From assembly GCA_963970005.1 (NCBI GenBank), contig CAXAMN010028917.1, positions 243,014 to 307,013 on the forward strand: a stretch of DNA of 64,000 nucleotides. The letters are read 5' to 3'. The notes under the pieces were generated by a model. The model saw only the letters and a program-made list of their open reading frames with translations, made no database searches and was not told the origin of the DNA. The stretch is from Durusdinium trenchii. Taxonomy: Eukaryota; Sar; Dinophyceae; Suessiales; Symbiodiniaceae. Positions 31,801-43,961 of the stretch are shown in pieces. Each line of letters starts with the position of its first letter. Position 1 is the first letter of the stretch. A program made the position numbers and the translations under genes.

Positions 31801-32247
31801 TATTTAATTTACTGTCACTCCGCTCTGTTTTTGAAGGTGTTCCCATTTCCCAATTCTCAGACTCATTGGCTCAAGTCTGGGTTGTGAGATTCACAGCAAT
31901 GAACCTTCAGCAGCTCCTAGCTCACCATGGTTTTCAGCAGGAGAACTGACAAACATGTGCTGTTATACACTGCTGTTTTTCTGTAAGCCCAGTCCCACTC
32001 AGGATTTCCTAGCATTAAATGCACTTGGCAGGACCTAAGTGGGATGTTGGAAAAGAGTCCTGATGCGCTCACTACACCACCCCCTCGCTTAGCAAGGACC
32101 CCAGACAAGTTCTTCTGACACGTCAACTTCAATAATGTTTCTGTGAGGCTTACCCATCACCTACGACTTCAAGCAGGGCCAAGCACTCAGCTGACTTGAA
32201 GCACTCAGCCGGCTCCTTCGATCATCTTTGATCTACTTATTTGTCAG

Positions 32248-33905
32248 GATGCGGACGACAAGCAAAGAAGTTCCGGTCACAAGATTCCGGTTCAGGCCAA
32301 CCCACGCCGGTTTCCGGAGGTTGTGGGACAGGTGGTGAAACCAAAAGTGCACGTGGACGCTGAAGTTCTGGCCATGGAGCTACAAGAATCGTTGAGGTTA
32401 AAATTTGACCAGGCTGATTCACAAGAAGATCAGAGTCAAAGTGATGACCATGCTTCTGAAGAAGCCCCCCTTTAATGAGGAGCCACGTAAGACAGGGGAA
32501 GAAGGTCAGGCTACTGAGGAGCCTAAGGATGGAACCAAAGGAAAAGAAGAAGAGAAGACAGGAACAAAGGAAATGAAGGTGGAGAGTTCCCAAGAAGTTG
32601 CGAATGAAGAGACTGAGGAGACATCTGAGAGTCAAACCCCAGGAGAACAGATGGTGGAGAGACCTGAAGATAGACATGAAGATGCCAAGGAAGGAAGAGA
32701 GGCGGACATGGGGGAGGTAGAGGATGAGGCCAAGGCTCAGGAGGAAAAGAATGACGCTGAGACTAATGCCAACGACCCTAAGGACGACAAGACGGCCGGG
32801 GATGAAGATGAGCAGGGCAAGGAAGACAAGAAGGAGGGCATGAAGAAAGCTGAGGCCAAGAAGAAGAATGCGACACATGGAAATTCAGATGGCAACACAC
32901 CTCAAGACACTGAGGAGGCACAGAAGAAATCTGAGTGTCAGACCACAAAAGAAAAGGGCAAGAAAGAAAAGAACAGAAAAGAAGATAGACACAAAGATGC
33001 CAAGGAAGGAAGGGAGGAGGACATGACGGATGACAATGAGCCCAAGACTGAAACAGGTCAGGCGGAGAAGAATGTGACACATGGAAATGGAGATGGCAGC
33101 GTGCCCCCTGAGAAGGCAAAGAAGGAATCTGAGAGTCAGACCCCAGGAGAACAGATGGTGGAGAGACCTGAAGATAGACATGAAGATGCCAAGGAAGGAA
33201 GAGAGGAGGACATGGGGGAGGTAGAGGATGAGGCCAAGAATCTCAAAGAAGCGAAGACAGCAGCAACGCAGAAGACAGCAGCAGCACCTGCAAACCCTCC
33301 AAAGACCAGAAGACAGCAGGGAAAAAAGGAAGAAAAGAAGGAGACTGAGGTTCAGGCCAAGGAAGAAAAGAAGGAGAAGGACCAAAAGCAGGAGGCTGAG
33401 GTTGAGGCAGCAAAGGGTGTGAGCGCACCAACAGGTAAACCACAAGCTGCACTTGAGACAACGGCAAAGGGCCAAACCAGGCGTGCAGCATTCCTCCAAG
33501 GCATTGGACGGGTGGCTAAGACTCAACCCAAAGATGCCAAGGCCGAGGAGGGAGAGAACGAAAACAACAAGGAAGCACCCAAGACAGAATCAAAGGAAAC
33601 TGACGCTGCTGTAAAGTCTGAAAAGCCGATCATGACCATCGTGGAAGCAACCAAGTCTGATCCCAGAATGGCTTCCAAGACGTGCGAAGTGCTAATGTCA
33701 GAGGTTGCAGCAGCACAGTCAATATTGAGGAAAGGAAGGAAGAAGGGCAAGACGGATGATGATGACGAGCTCGAAAACAAGGAAGATGATGATTGTCCTC
33801 CGCCAGCCAAGCCAAAGGCAAAGGCAAAGTCAAAGTCGTCCGCAAAGGCCAAGGGTAAAGCCAAAGCAAAGGGCAAAGCCAAATCGTCTCCCAAAACCCA
33901 GAAAA

Positions 33906-33936
<31 letters not shown>

Positions 33937-34460
33937 GGATGAGCCCAACCCCTTGGACTCTGAAGAAGAGCTTTCATCCGAGGAGTTTGTTCCATCTCCA
34001 TCTCCAGAACCGCAAGAAGTTGATGATGGAAAGAAGGAAAAGAATGGAAAGAATGAAAAGGGAAAGAAAGCACCGGCTGCAAAGAATCAGAAAACGGAGG
34101 CAAAGAATGGAAATACTGCAAACAAGGGCGACGAGGATTCAAAGAAGAATGCGAACCAAAACAAAAGAGTCAAGTTCGCTGACAGGTTGGAGGGAGAGCA
34201 AGGGGAACCGCCGTGCAAAAGAGCCAAGGGGTCTGCTCCGAAGAACCCGGACGCTCAGCCTAACAAGACCCAGAAGCGAAAAGCAAGTCAAGACAAGAAC
34301 GATTCCGCAAAGAAAGGCGCAACTATTGGATTGGGGAGTGGGCTGGCCAAGGTATTGGCTAAGAAGACCGTCGAAGTTCCTGAAGATACAAAGAATGAGG
34401 ATGAAAGCAAAACGAGGAAGCGAGGAAAGACCAACAAGGACAAGGCGCTGGCGTTTCCTT
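32248..34460 (+). CDS. Lys/Glu-rich low-complexity protein segment
   Basis: A 2.2-kb stretch with little but Lys, Glu, Asp, Ala, Thr, Gln and Pro. It begins with a normal-looking part (32248-32470: RFPEVVGQVVKPKVHVDAEV, SDDHASEEAP), switches frame at a C6 run (32465-32470), then stays open to 34534. It contains KAKAKSKSSAKAKGKAKA-type Lys/Ala repeats typical of histone-H1-like or nucleolar DNA-binding tails, an Asp run (GAT)n, and SEEELSSEEF-type acidic patches resembling casein-kinase-2 sites. The last part, after about 34445, is probably intron. A disordered nuclear or chromatin protein is a reasonable guess. Dinoflagellates lack bulk histones and use basic Lys-rich proteins, but no specific family can be named. 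Confidence 0.6.
32629..33237 (+). repeat. 110-bp direct duplication inside the Lys/Glu-rich segment
   Basis: The sequences at 32629-32738 and 33128-33237 are nearly identical (AACAGATGGTGGAGAGACCT and onward, to GTAGAGGATGAGGCCAAG). They encode the repeat with PGEQMVERPEDRHEDAKEGR and DMGEVEDEAK. A shorter third copy (DRHKDAKEGREEDM) is at about 32985-33028. Confidence 0.9.
33906..33940 (+). repeat. (GAT)n microsatellite encoding poly-Asp
   Basis: GAT repeated about ten times in frame inside the Lys/Glu-rich segment, read as an Asp run followed by EDEPNPLDSEEEL. Confidence 0.9.
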
Positions 34461-34514
34461 TTTTATTGTTTATTGTGTTTGTCCCTCAACATCCTCAACC
34501 TCGCGGGAAGAATT

Positions 34515-35129
34515 CCGCACGAGGCGGAAGGTGATGAGAAGAATGAGAACGCCAAACAGGCCAAACATCAAATGATGAGTGGGGTGGTGAGCGCGATCAG
34601 GTGTCTTAGGGGGAATGGGGGAAGTTGTACACCACATATCCATCCTCTTTATGGTCATTCCATCCCGGAACCCTCAATCAACCAGTCCACTCTCCCATCT
34701 CAGAACCGTCCATCAACCAGTCCACTTCCCAGCCTCACGTCAGGCCCGAAAGAAGTCAGGTGCGGAAGGACGAGTGGGCCTGCGAGATGCTTTTTGGAAG
34801 CACATTTCAGAGGCCCAGACTCGTCTCAGTGAAGCACATCCAGATGCTACCAAAAAGGAAGTGCTGAAGATGGCACGAGATGAGCAGCTAGCCCAAAATT
34901 GTTGTTAATACACTTCATTCAACTATCTTCAAAGATCTTCAAAGTTAACCCTTCAAGTGTGCCAACATTCGTTCAAAAGGGTCCCTCACACAACCCGAGG
35001 TGGACGCACCATCCTGTGCGGGTGAACTCGATGAAACAATTGAGTCACAGTGAGCTCAGTCGGAGGAGACTTGTCAGCAAAATGGCTGAAGTTTCCCAGC
35101 CTTCTGGCAATGCTGAGGATGCCAATTGA
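34515..35129 (+). CDS. Candidate C-terminal exons, HMG-box-like helix
   Basis: Three exon-like pieces: HEAEGDEKNENAKQAKHQMM (34515-34580), ARKKSGAEGRVGLRDAFWKH with ISEAQTRLSEAHPDATKKEV (34755-34895), and MKQLSHSELSRRRLVSKMAE then VSQPSGNAEDAN with a stop at 35127-35129. The second resembles an HMG-type W...L...P-D...K-x-A-x helix pattern, but only one part is present. If joined to the Lys/Glu-rich segment it would strengthen a chromatin role. Confidence 0.35.
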
Positions 35130-35516
35130 GCTAGCTCTCCTAACCAGGAGATGGTTGACAATCGAGCCGGGGGTTTGCCGATAAGCAACAACCTACTTGT
35201 TCCAGAACTATGTCCAACAACTCTGAATTTTATGCCAGCAGTTTTTAGAAAGCCACTAGCGGTCAACACCAATCAACTGTTGTGGGTGGGGTTGCCATGT
35301 GGCAAACAAATTGCCTTTGAGATGCTTGTGGGGAGCCAGCGTCTCATGCTTTTGGAGTATGACTAGACCTAGTAGCCTGCCTGAATGGCACTTTGGCAAT
35401 GTGGATGTTAAAAAGCACCGCCATTTTCCGAAAGCAGCACACTTTGGAATTTATATAAATAAGTTGAAGCAATTTGGAGCAGTCATTCAGTTTAGCTGGG
35501 AAGCAAACAGTCCAAC

Positions 35517-36207
35517 ATGACAGGCGAACTTTGTCGGGTGATGTCAGCTCAATGGAAGAGTGAGCTTGACAACGTAGTGCTAGAGGTTCCTGATGAGAAC
35601 AATCCCAAAATCTCCAACGACTCCGAGCGATGTTCGTGGAACCAGTTGCTCTCTGAGCTTTCTGACAGCGGGATCTCGGACGCTACGATCAACAGCCACG
35701 AGCTGTCCACCCCGATTGTGGAAGGAGGCAAGGTTACCAACAGAACAATTCACTCACCCCTTTTTTTTGAATCCAATTTTGGTAAGTTTGCAGGAAAAGA
35801 AAACAATAATGCAAGAAATCTCTCACCCTCCAAAGAAAAGAATCATGCAGGAAAAGGCACATGGGTGATCAAGCCCAAAGCCAGTCTGATGTACTTCTTC
35901 TACAGCTCGGTCAACTCCAACTTCAAGTTCACCAACTGTGCAAGTGCATTCAGTGCTGAGGACCCTTGCCCAGTCAGTACCTAGTTACGAGTCAATACCA
36001 CGGAAACTGTCCTTCAAGCACTGCCAACGCCCTCATCTCGCATGGCAGGACTTGGACCATTCCAGGGCGCTGGAAAAGGTTTGGCGAGTGGAATACGTGA
36101 AGGCAATCAACGACGTTTGGATGGAACAAACATGTCGAGATGCTGTGTTCATGTGTGCTTCCAGTTTTCAGTCCAGTTCTGTGTTTTGGATTCTGAGAGC
36201 CCATTAG
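35517..36207 (+). CDS. Candidate exons, unrecognised
   Basis: Frames read LDNVVLEVPDENNPKISNDS and NQLLSELSDSGISDATINSH (35517-35760), WVIKPKASLMYFFYSSVNSN (35850-35980) and LSFKHCQRPHLAWQDLDHSR with ALEKVWRVEYVKAINDVWME (36000-36150). Good coding character, no family recognised. Likely a continuation of the plus-strand cluster. Confidence 0.4.
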
Positions 36208-37499
36208 CCCAGGAGATTATGCCCAGAATCTCTGATGCATTTGTAACTCCTTTTCCATGAAGCTTCTCACCTTTATTCCACCTCGGCCCCACAGACTTGC
36301 TAAGGAAAGCCATTATATTTTCTGAAATCTGAGACTACTCTCGCAAAGGGGAGTGTTTTGCGCTTGGTCTAGGACGGTTTGATTGGCCACATCTGCAATA
36401 TATTATCTCCCATTACCAAGGTGTGTATACTTATGTGTCGGACTTTATACTCCTACAACATTGTGAGACTTTATACTTTATGTTCTGAGTTCCTGTGGCT
36501 GATCCTTGTCACACCTAACTGACTTCCACCGATCAGCGATGAAAAAAAGCTGGCTGCGGCAATGCTGACACAGTGTCCCAAGCCCTGAATACAATGAACC
36601 AGCACCTGAATAGGATGAAATCTACTTAATGGCGGTGCGAGAAATGCTGATCGGGACAGCACGCATTATTGGCACTCCATTGTCCATGTTTGCAACAATA
36701 AACAACCCACAACGAAAATCAATCAATCAAACAAGAAACATCAAACAACAACCCACAACTCACAACACCCCTCTCCCCTCTCCCTTTCTTCCTCTGTCCC
36801 CCTCCCAGTTGTGACCTGCTGGCCAGCTTTCCAGCTTTCCAGCCCTTCAATCAAACAAGTGTTTGAAGTAGTGAAGTGCTTTGTGAGTTGCGGTTTGGTG
36901 TGCTAGGTTAATGTTGCAGGGTTTTCAGGTTGAAAACCAAATCACAAGGGTATCAATATGTCAACGAAGAGGAGAACAGGTGTGACTTTGTTTCTGTCCG
37001 TCACATCTGCTATTGACCGGCTTGGCTCCTCAGCCTTCTCCTGCTTCAACTCAACGATCGGCATGTCATCATCGGCATCCTGGCAGCAGAGACCCCAAAC
37101 CCCTGGATCCCCAAACCAGCAGTTCGAAGCTCCAGAAAAGATCTCCAAGCATCTATGTCGACGCTTTTCTACCTGCAGAGTTATGACATATTATATCAAC
37201 CACGGTCTCTACCAGCGGACCGTGTTTTCCATACTTAGGGGAGTCAACCGCCCACACCCGCTCACACCCTTGTACGTGAAATCGAAGGAGCAACTTGCAA
37301 TAGTTGTGTGTCGAACTGAGGACAAGGTCCGTCCTGGGGGAGACCTTTGCGAAAGACTCCAGGAAGGCTCCCTGCAGAGACATTACTGTACTATCAATTG
37401 AGAAAGCCCAGGAAAAGGATGCCAACCCCAAAACCCAAAAAAACGTGGTCGCTCACCTGGTCCCTCACGTCTCTCTCTCTCTCTCTCCCTCTCTCTCTC
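36208..37499. other. Intergenic DNA, weak candidate only
   Basis: Around 36942-37148 both strands read as plausible peptides (plus from ATG 36958: MSTKRRTGVTLFLSVTSAID; minus: DADDDMPIVELKQEKAEEPS). I cannot decide which, if either, is coding. An A/C-rich tract lies at about 36700-36790. Confidence 0.3.
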
Positions 37500-37502
37500 T
37501 CC
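37466..37502. repeat. (CT)n microsatellite
   Basis: CTCTCTCTCTCTCTCT with one CC interruption. On the minus strand it would be read as an Arg/Glu run. Confidence 0.9.
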
Positions 37503-37740
37503 AGTTCCGCGGCCCCCAACCTGGCGCCGGCGACCAACAGCGTCGACCGAGTCGCGTAGTACGCGCCTTGAGCTCTTCCACTGCTGGAGGGACTGGGGAG
37601 GAGTCGAGCTGCACCACTGGCGCCTTGAGAGGTTCCTGCCCGCTTGGCGCCAAGGCGCTTGGTGATGCGCTGCGCTTTTGCGCTTGCCGTGCGCGCAAGC
37701 GCTTTCTGGGCAGACTGGAGAAGGGTGATCCCATCCAGTG
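37503..37740 (-). CDS. Candidate exon, unrecognised
   Basis: Minus strand reads DGITLLQSAQKALARTASAK, AQRITKRLGAKRAGTSQGAS and GAYYATRSTLLVAGARLGAA, GC-rich and Ala/Arg-rich, flanked by AT-richer DNA. No family recognised. Confidence 0.35.
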
Positions 37741-39254
37741 GCAAAGTGTTTGGGCTTTTGGGAGGCCATGGGACTGGCAGAAGTTTGAGCAGGGCAGAAA
37801 AGTATGTTGGGTTGAGGAGAGATGCCTTTTTTAGATTCATAGAGAGCTTTTACAGTTTCTCGAAAACAACTATTGGTTCAGAAGCTGCAGAGTGGTTTTG
37901 GGATTTTTTGGGTAATGAGATTAGGGACGAGAGGTGTCATATGATGTCATGAAAACGAAGTTGATCTCAATCAACACACCCTGCGACTGGGTCAGTCGCA
38001 GAGATTCCGGCCTCAACTCAGATTCCATGTGAGCCACCCCCAATACCTGGTCGGTTTTATCCCTGGAGAGTGCGCCTAAAGTGAAACACTTAACCATCAA
38101 TCTTGGAGGGGGTGTCATGGTCATAGCTCCTGTTGGATCATGGTCCCGGTCTTTCTACTCCCCCTTCTTTTGGCCCTTTGTGGTCTCCAAACCGGATGAC
38201 CGGAACAGTGCTCAAGTGCTCAATCGATCTGAGGACCGAAAGACACATCGATCTCAGGTTCAATGAGCGGTTCATCTGTCGGACATCGTGACGTCTTCCG
38301 AACCCATCGCCGATTCGGACAGTCACCGATTCTCACCGACCGGGATCCGTTCGTCCGTTCGCCACTTCCGCGTCCGTGCGATCAACGAGGTCGATTGAAA
38401 GCTCCACGACCCGTGCCTAGCGGGGTGTCAATTGGTGGCTACCGGTGTGTCCACTAACACTTGCCCAGCAAGGGCTCTAAACACTACCACCTATAGGGTC
38501 TCCTGGTATATCGTGTCATCAGTTTAAATCAGTGGCACTTTAAGCTGGATTGAATTCCAAAGACTTGCAGATTAGTTCGCCGCTTGGTCGCTCACAGGCG
38601 GTCCAAAACGAAGATTTTCCGGGAAACGACGAGTAACGAGTCGATCTCGGTGTGTTTGATCTTTGGGAGAACCTTCCCGCATCATGTTGTTCCTCGTCCG
38701 AGTCGAACTTCAGCCCAGAAATACCCATTTCCGGAGACTCACCGGAAAGCCTGCCTCGTCGGTCTTGATGGCATGATCAATCTCCACAGAATTCCTCAGC
38801 GTTTGACCCGAGAGCAGCCAGCAGCTGGAGAAGTAAGGGGGAGAGCCCACCGTGTCCGATGAAGGCCTGAAAATCTGGACTGTATGAAGTGTGTCTTTCT
38901 CAATGCGGGATGCCCAAGCTTGGAGTGGCATGAAAGTGGCATGACTCACATCCATGCTCACGTGGTCTATTTGTTCGATGCTTCCCCTATGGTCTATAGA
39001 GGTGTTCAAAAAAAGCGAATGGAATGAGCCACAAACAATTGGACGACCGGGGGAAAAAAATGACCGGGGTATCGGAACTCAACCCCTGGCCACTGCGAAC
39101 TGAAACAAGCTTCGTACAAATTTCCCCCACCAATTCCCGACGCATTTTCGACCCGACCGAGGAGACCTGAGACCTCAGCCGGCTGGGCTGAAAGCTTTTC
39201 TTCGTGAAAGCGATGAGTGATGCATGAGTAATTACAATTCTAATTAAATTCTTA

Positions 39255-39325
39255 TTGTTACTACTAGTAATAGCGAACTTTGTTACTACTAGCGTGGCAC
39301 TTGTTACTATAGTAACAAGAAGCTC
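39255..39325. repeat. MITE-like hairpin, family 1, second copy
   Basis: Shares GCGAACTTTGTTACTA and GGCACTTGTTACTATAGTA with the copy at 9585-9682 and is likewise rich in TTACTA/TAGTAA complementary words. Confidence 0.7.
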
Positions 39326-39718
39326 CCAGAAGTCTGAGATCAGCCGAATCTTCAAAGCTGGGGAAAAAGGGTCTGGAGATGTTTCTTCTGCTTCATCCTC
39401 TGCTATGAAGGGTCCAACGATTTTTGGAGGGCACTGAGGGCACTCACCACAATGGTCTCTGAGACTCCAAGAGGTCGGGGCGGTTGGACCCGGGCGGCCA
39501 CGATCCACGATGGACCAAGGAGAGAGACACATGCGGTCTTGGGTCATCTGACCTGTTCAGACGCTAATCAACCGGTTTGAGTCGGTTCCTACCTTTTGAC
39601 CCATATGTGGGGATGGTGGGTGTGTCTCCTTTGTTTTTTTTCAGAAGCCCTCTTCCACTTGACTTCCCTGAACATCCCAACTCATTAAACTTAAGTCACT
39701 TAAGTCTCATCTCGCTTT

Positions 39719-39738
39719 ATCTCTCTCTCTCTCTCTCG
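39719..39738. repeat. (CT)n microsatellite
   Basis: Uninterrupted CT repeat, immediately before an exon-like AG|G site at 39750 whose frame reads VRTGRLAAVHRLFDDGRAAK on the plus strand. Confidence 0.8.
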
Positions 39739-41714
39739 CCAAGAATCAGGTCCGCACCGGGCGGCTGGCAGCAGTTCATCGCTTGTTCGACGATGGGCGG
39801 GCTGCGAAAAATGTGGGCGGGGCTTGAACGCAAAAATCGGGCTGCAGGAGAAGCGCAGATGGCCGTGCAGGTGTCAAGAAGATGTGCAGGGTGGGGTGAA
39901 GCCAACAACTTTGGGCATGGCAAATTGGAGTTAAACTCGACTGTTGGCCCAAGAAGGACATGGAACATGCTTTTGGGCAAAACAATAAAACTATCCAAAA
40001 AAAGGGGGGCCATGAGTCATGAGTCATTTCCCACTTCCATGTTTGTTGGAGGATATATAGTTGGGAGGGATGATGGGCGCGTCTTACTGCTGGACATGCT
40101 CAACACGACCGTTAAACAGTGACCACGGATTCTGGAGACCATGTGGTCGGACACACCCATTGTCCGTGACACGTGTTCCTGTGGGGACAGACATCGTCCG
40201 GATCCATCACGGCGCAGTCTCTGGATGTCACTGGATCTTGGAATCTGCATGTCATGGGCCTTCGGGTGCAGTGCAGTCATGTCGATCCTTTCAGAAAGAT
40301 CATAGTCATGTCGGTCCTGCGAGGAGATTCGTGTCACTGCTACATGTCACTGCTACGTCTTCTATTTTGTGTTGCATGTGCTTTCTATGACAGGCTGTGG
40401 TGTGACTATGACTCACTTCCATATCTTCCATCCTGAAGGCCATTCTAGGTGGTCAACAATAGACGTTGCGCAGCGGTAGGTTCCCGCTGGCAGCCAGGCT
40501 CGGGCAGATGTTGTTTGACTTCAAGGAGCCATGAAAGTCCGAAGGGTTTGTAGATTCCGGGGACCAATTCGTGGGCGTCATCCCAGGTTTTTGCGAAGTT
40601 CAAGGCCATAGTTTTCATTTGTCGACCGGGCACTCTGAAAAAACACCAAATAAGTGTTCTTCCATCAAAAGTCTGTTATAGTGTTTTGGACCTCCCCCGT
40701 TTGAGGCCACGCATGCTGATTTTTTACGTCGTGTTGGATGGTTTTCCCAGCCACTTTGGTGTTGTTATGGTCCAAAAAGGCTGCCGTCATCTGCCGTCCG
40801 ACCCATTGAACGACAGGCCCGCGGCCCGATGTGTCCCACCTGTAAACGGTCGTCGTTCATGTCCTCAGTCGGGTGGAGGCCTCGGCCTTCTCTTGGAGAG
40901 GCCTTTCCAAGGCGGGTCCAACTCGGTGGGCCCGAGCCCAACTCATCTCATGCGTAGCTGGGTGACTGTGAAGGTGACTGCCAGTTGTTGAACTGAACAG
41001 GTTCACCGTTAGCTTTCCACCGCTTCATCGTTGGAATGGTTGGTCGTCTGCGCTCTGGGGCCCCCCACGACGGGCCCGAGACCTGGCCCAAGTCGGTCGT
41101 GGAGCTGAGGTTGCTGGAGGTGCGATTCGATATCGAACATCTGCGAACGATTCTTAAATCATTCAATTCCAAAGTGGCAGAATTGAGGTTTCAGGCCATC
41201 CATGCCATCGATTGGGGGGCGGTAGCAACCATGCCATCGAGCCTTATCGACCTTTAGGGGGCGGTCACCAGGAAGCGGTGGAGTTCGGACATTCAACATG
41301 TATTGCTGTTCTCACTTTGGGTCCTCATTCAATGTTCGGACATGTTGGGATGTCATGATGTCAGACATGTCAACTTTGGACATTGGGACCTTTAACATGT
41401 TAAGTTGCTCTTCTCGTTTTGTTGGCCCCACTGTTCAAGAGGGAGAGTGAGAGCAGCAAGACCAGTGTGCACGAAGAATGGTTTTTGGATCAAACGTGAA
41501 GCTACTCCAAGAGCGGCTCCCAAGCCAAGTGGAGTTCTCTCTCCAAAGGCCTTTTTCAAACGTCAATGGAACCCCTTTTACAAACCCCCCCAAACCCCCC
41601 ATGGGCCATTGCTCCATTGCGAAATGTCCGAGACATGAATGAACAAAAGACACCTGACACCACACTGAGCCAGCACACCCCAGATGTGCATCACTCACGC
41701 GGAAAAACCTGAGA

Positions 41715-41860
41715 AGGACGAAGAAAGCTCAGCTCAGCGGTGAGACCTCCGCCAGCGGTAAGGGCCAGCGCCAGCGTACCTCCTCCCACGGCGCCGGCCA
41801 GCAGGGTGGGGCTCAGATTCTTGATGTTGGCGATGATCTCCTGCGACGCGTCGATCCGAT
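41715..41860 (-). CDS. Candidate exon, small-residue-rich helix
   Basis: Minus strand reads HRIDASQEIIANIKNLSPTL then LAGAVGGGTLALALTAGGGL and TAELSFL. The Gly/Ala/Leu stretch could be a membrane segment. No family recognised. Confidence 0.4.
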
Positions 41861-42679
41861 GGGTGTCACCCGACCCCTCCGAATTCATCCGGCACCCCTC
41901 CAAAACAAAGTTGGGCAGTGACTCGCAGAGTTTGAGACATGTATTTGCCATTTTTGGGCAGGGGGTGGTTCGAGGTGGTGCTGTGACGTCGCCACACAAA
42001 ACACAGTGGCCACAGTGGTCACAGACTGAAGAGGCCAAACTAGGCACGCGAAGTGATGGGCCTGATGGTTGGCAGGGGTGAAGAAACCCAGAACTAGGTG
42101 ACGGAATCATGTCGTGGGCTGATTCTTGATCACCTGGAGTTAGGGCCCGTTTGTGACCTCTATTTTGGACCACCACCATCAAAGTTAATGTTGCTTTCCT
42201 ATCAAAACAAAGGTCAAATGTCATTAGGCAGATGGGTTTAACACCAAAGACAGAAGAGAAACCACTTCCGGGTTATTACAAGAGTTGGAACATCCATCCT
42301 AAGCCAGCGAGGTGGTTGTTAGTTTTTGCTGCTCGGGCCAGGGCTCCAAGCCCCAAGGCCTGTGATTCAGGCTGCAAAAAAACAACACTATGGATTAAGA
42401 AGTAGATGATAGTGAGAATAGTATGCAAGGTCTCCTTATTGTGTCTTTCTCGCCCGAGCATGATCAACAACCTTGCTTGTCCCTTTTGGTTGATGAATGG
42501 GGTAGCGGGGTAATGTTAGATGGCATCTGAAGGTGTGGCATGATGACAGTCGCCCATTGGTTCAACAGGAACATCTGGGTCCATGATGGTCCATGCCGGC
42601 AGGTGCCCCAAAGTCTACAAACAGGATAAACAGCTCTACCAACTTGGCTCTCTTGATTCGCGCGCTCGGTCAGGCCGGG

Positions 42680-42792
42680 GCTCGCTTTGTGGACCCTTCG
42701 ATGCACCGCGAGCGCCAAGCACCGAGCACCGAGCACAGCCGCACGCGCGCGGCGCCGGTGGCCTTGGCGTCCTGCTCCAGCTGCTCACGATG
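42680..42792 (-). CDS. Candidate exon, unrecognised
   Basis: Minus strand reads EQLEQDAKATGAARVRLCSV then LGAWRSRCIEGSTKRA, GC-rich against its flanks. Confidence 0.3.
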
Positions 42793-43329
42793 ATGAATCA
42801 AGGAACGCCTAAAAAACCAAGGCGATGCGATACAGAAATCCAGGGACAAACCGGTCGAAGTGGTTTTTTCAAGTCGCAGGAGTTGTCTGAATAAGAATTC
42901 ACAGACCTCGGCCCGGAAGCAACAAAGCTTCAGTCTATTCTTGTCCCAACCACTGCATTGGATCGAAAATTATCAAAGAAAACTGTTTTGCACTCTGTTT
43001 TGCATTGAACCTGCTGCTTCGTTAACAGCCACGGATAGCCACGATTGACGTTTTTCCAAGGCCTGAGGCCGATGCCCAGCCCCTGGGTGGGGTGAGCTGA
43101 AGCGGTGCCGCTTGAGAGAAGAGCCTTCGTCCATCCTCCCATTGAACAAAAACTTGCGTTTCCAGTTTGAAGCGGCTCACATGGTTTGGATTCCCTCAAC
43201 CACATGTGGCCTCGCAAAAAGTGTTCATCATAACTGTGAGAAAAGGCCTGGGCAACCCATGAACTTCTCTGGGGAGGGAAGGCCCAAACGGGTCCAATGC
43301 GTTGGGGCCTCACCCCACTCCCCCGATCC

Positions 43330-43500
43330 TGTCTGCCGCCGCGCTGCTCAAAGTCCCGGCGCTTGCCCGTCAGGTCCGCTGCGATGCGCTCCTGGGCGGC
43401 ATACGGCGGAGCTCGGAGCGTTGCTTCGTCCGCACGTCGGACGGGCGGCTGGGGCGCTCCTACGCTCCGTGCCAGGGCTGCCGCACTCAGCTCAATACTT
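43330..43500 (-). CDS. Candidate exon, unrecognised
   Basis: Minus strand reads AAALARSVGAPQPPVRRADE, ATLRAPPYAAQERIAADLTG and KRRDFEQRGGRQ. The plus strand is also open (LARQVRCDALLGGIRRSSER), so the strand is uncertain. Confidence 0.3.
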
Positions 43501-43814
43501 GATTTGCTGTTGAATCAATGAGCCTTTCAATTTTCACATGATAGGTAGCTCTGAGTGTGTACATAAGCCGCGGTTTCAAGCTTGGACGATGAACTCGAAC
43601 CGCCGAACACTTGAATATCTGCGTACAAAATGGAGACGAAGAAGGGATGAATGTAGGTAATGTCCACGGTTGATCAATTAGAACCCCCTGCGAAAATCAT
43701 TCAGAGGTTGTTCAATCTACTTCTTGTTCATCAATCATCTACAATTCCCATGAAGTGTCTGAAATCCATCGACCTTCTTCTCAGCTTTTGACACTTCCAA
43801 TCCCCAGTCGGCCA

Positions 43815-43961
43815 GTCACCTCGCTCTCCTCCCTCCCGCCACGCCGCTCTCCCGCACCGATCCACCGCGCGCCGAGCGCGGCGATCGGTGCACCTCGGTC
43901 TTTTGGATGGTGCTGGTGGTGGTCTTCGCCACCAGCTCAGTCAAACTCCCGAGGCTGCTAA
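43815..43961 (+). CDS. Candidate terminal exon with a membrane segment
   Basis: Plus strand reads LALLPPATPLSRTDPPRAER, then GDRCTSVFWMVLVVVFATSS and VKLPRLLMA with a stop at about 43960. One hydrophobic helix near the end. Confidence 0.3.
   Translation, partial: VTSLSSLPPRRSPAPIHRAPSAAIGAPRSFGWCWWWSSPPAQSNSRGC

Noticed and set aside
31860..31876. TTGGCTCAAG as a second spliced-leader relic
   Set aside because: Only ten bases match and the upstream CCATT part is disrupted; chance cannot be excluded.
32237..34142. Long Leu/Phe/Ser-rich minus-strand frames opposite the Lys/Glu-rich segment
   Set aside because: Complement of AAG/GAG-rich codons always gives Leu/Phe-rich open frames; no independent support for membrane proteins.
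33756..34832. A 358-codon plus-strand frame rich in Met, Arg and Lys
   Set aside because: Off-frame shadow of the Lys/Glu-rich region, with Met runs from the GAT repeat.
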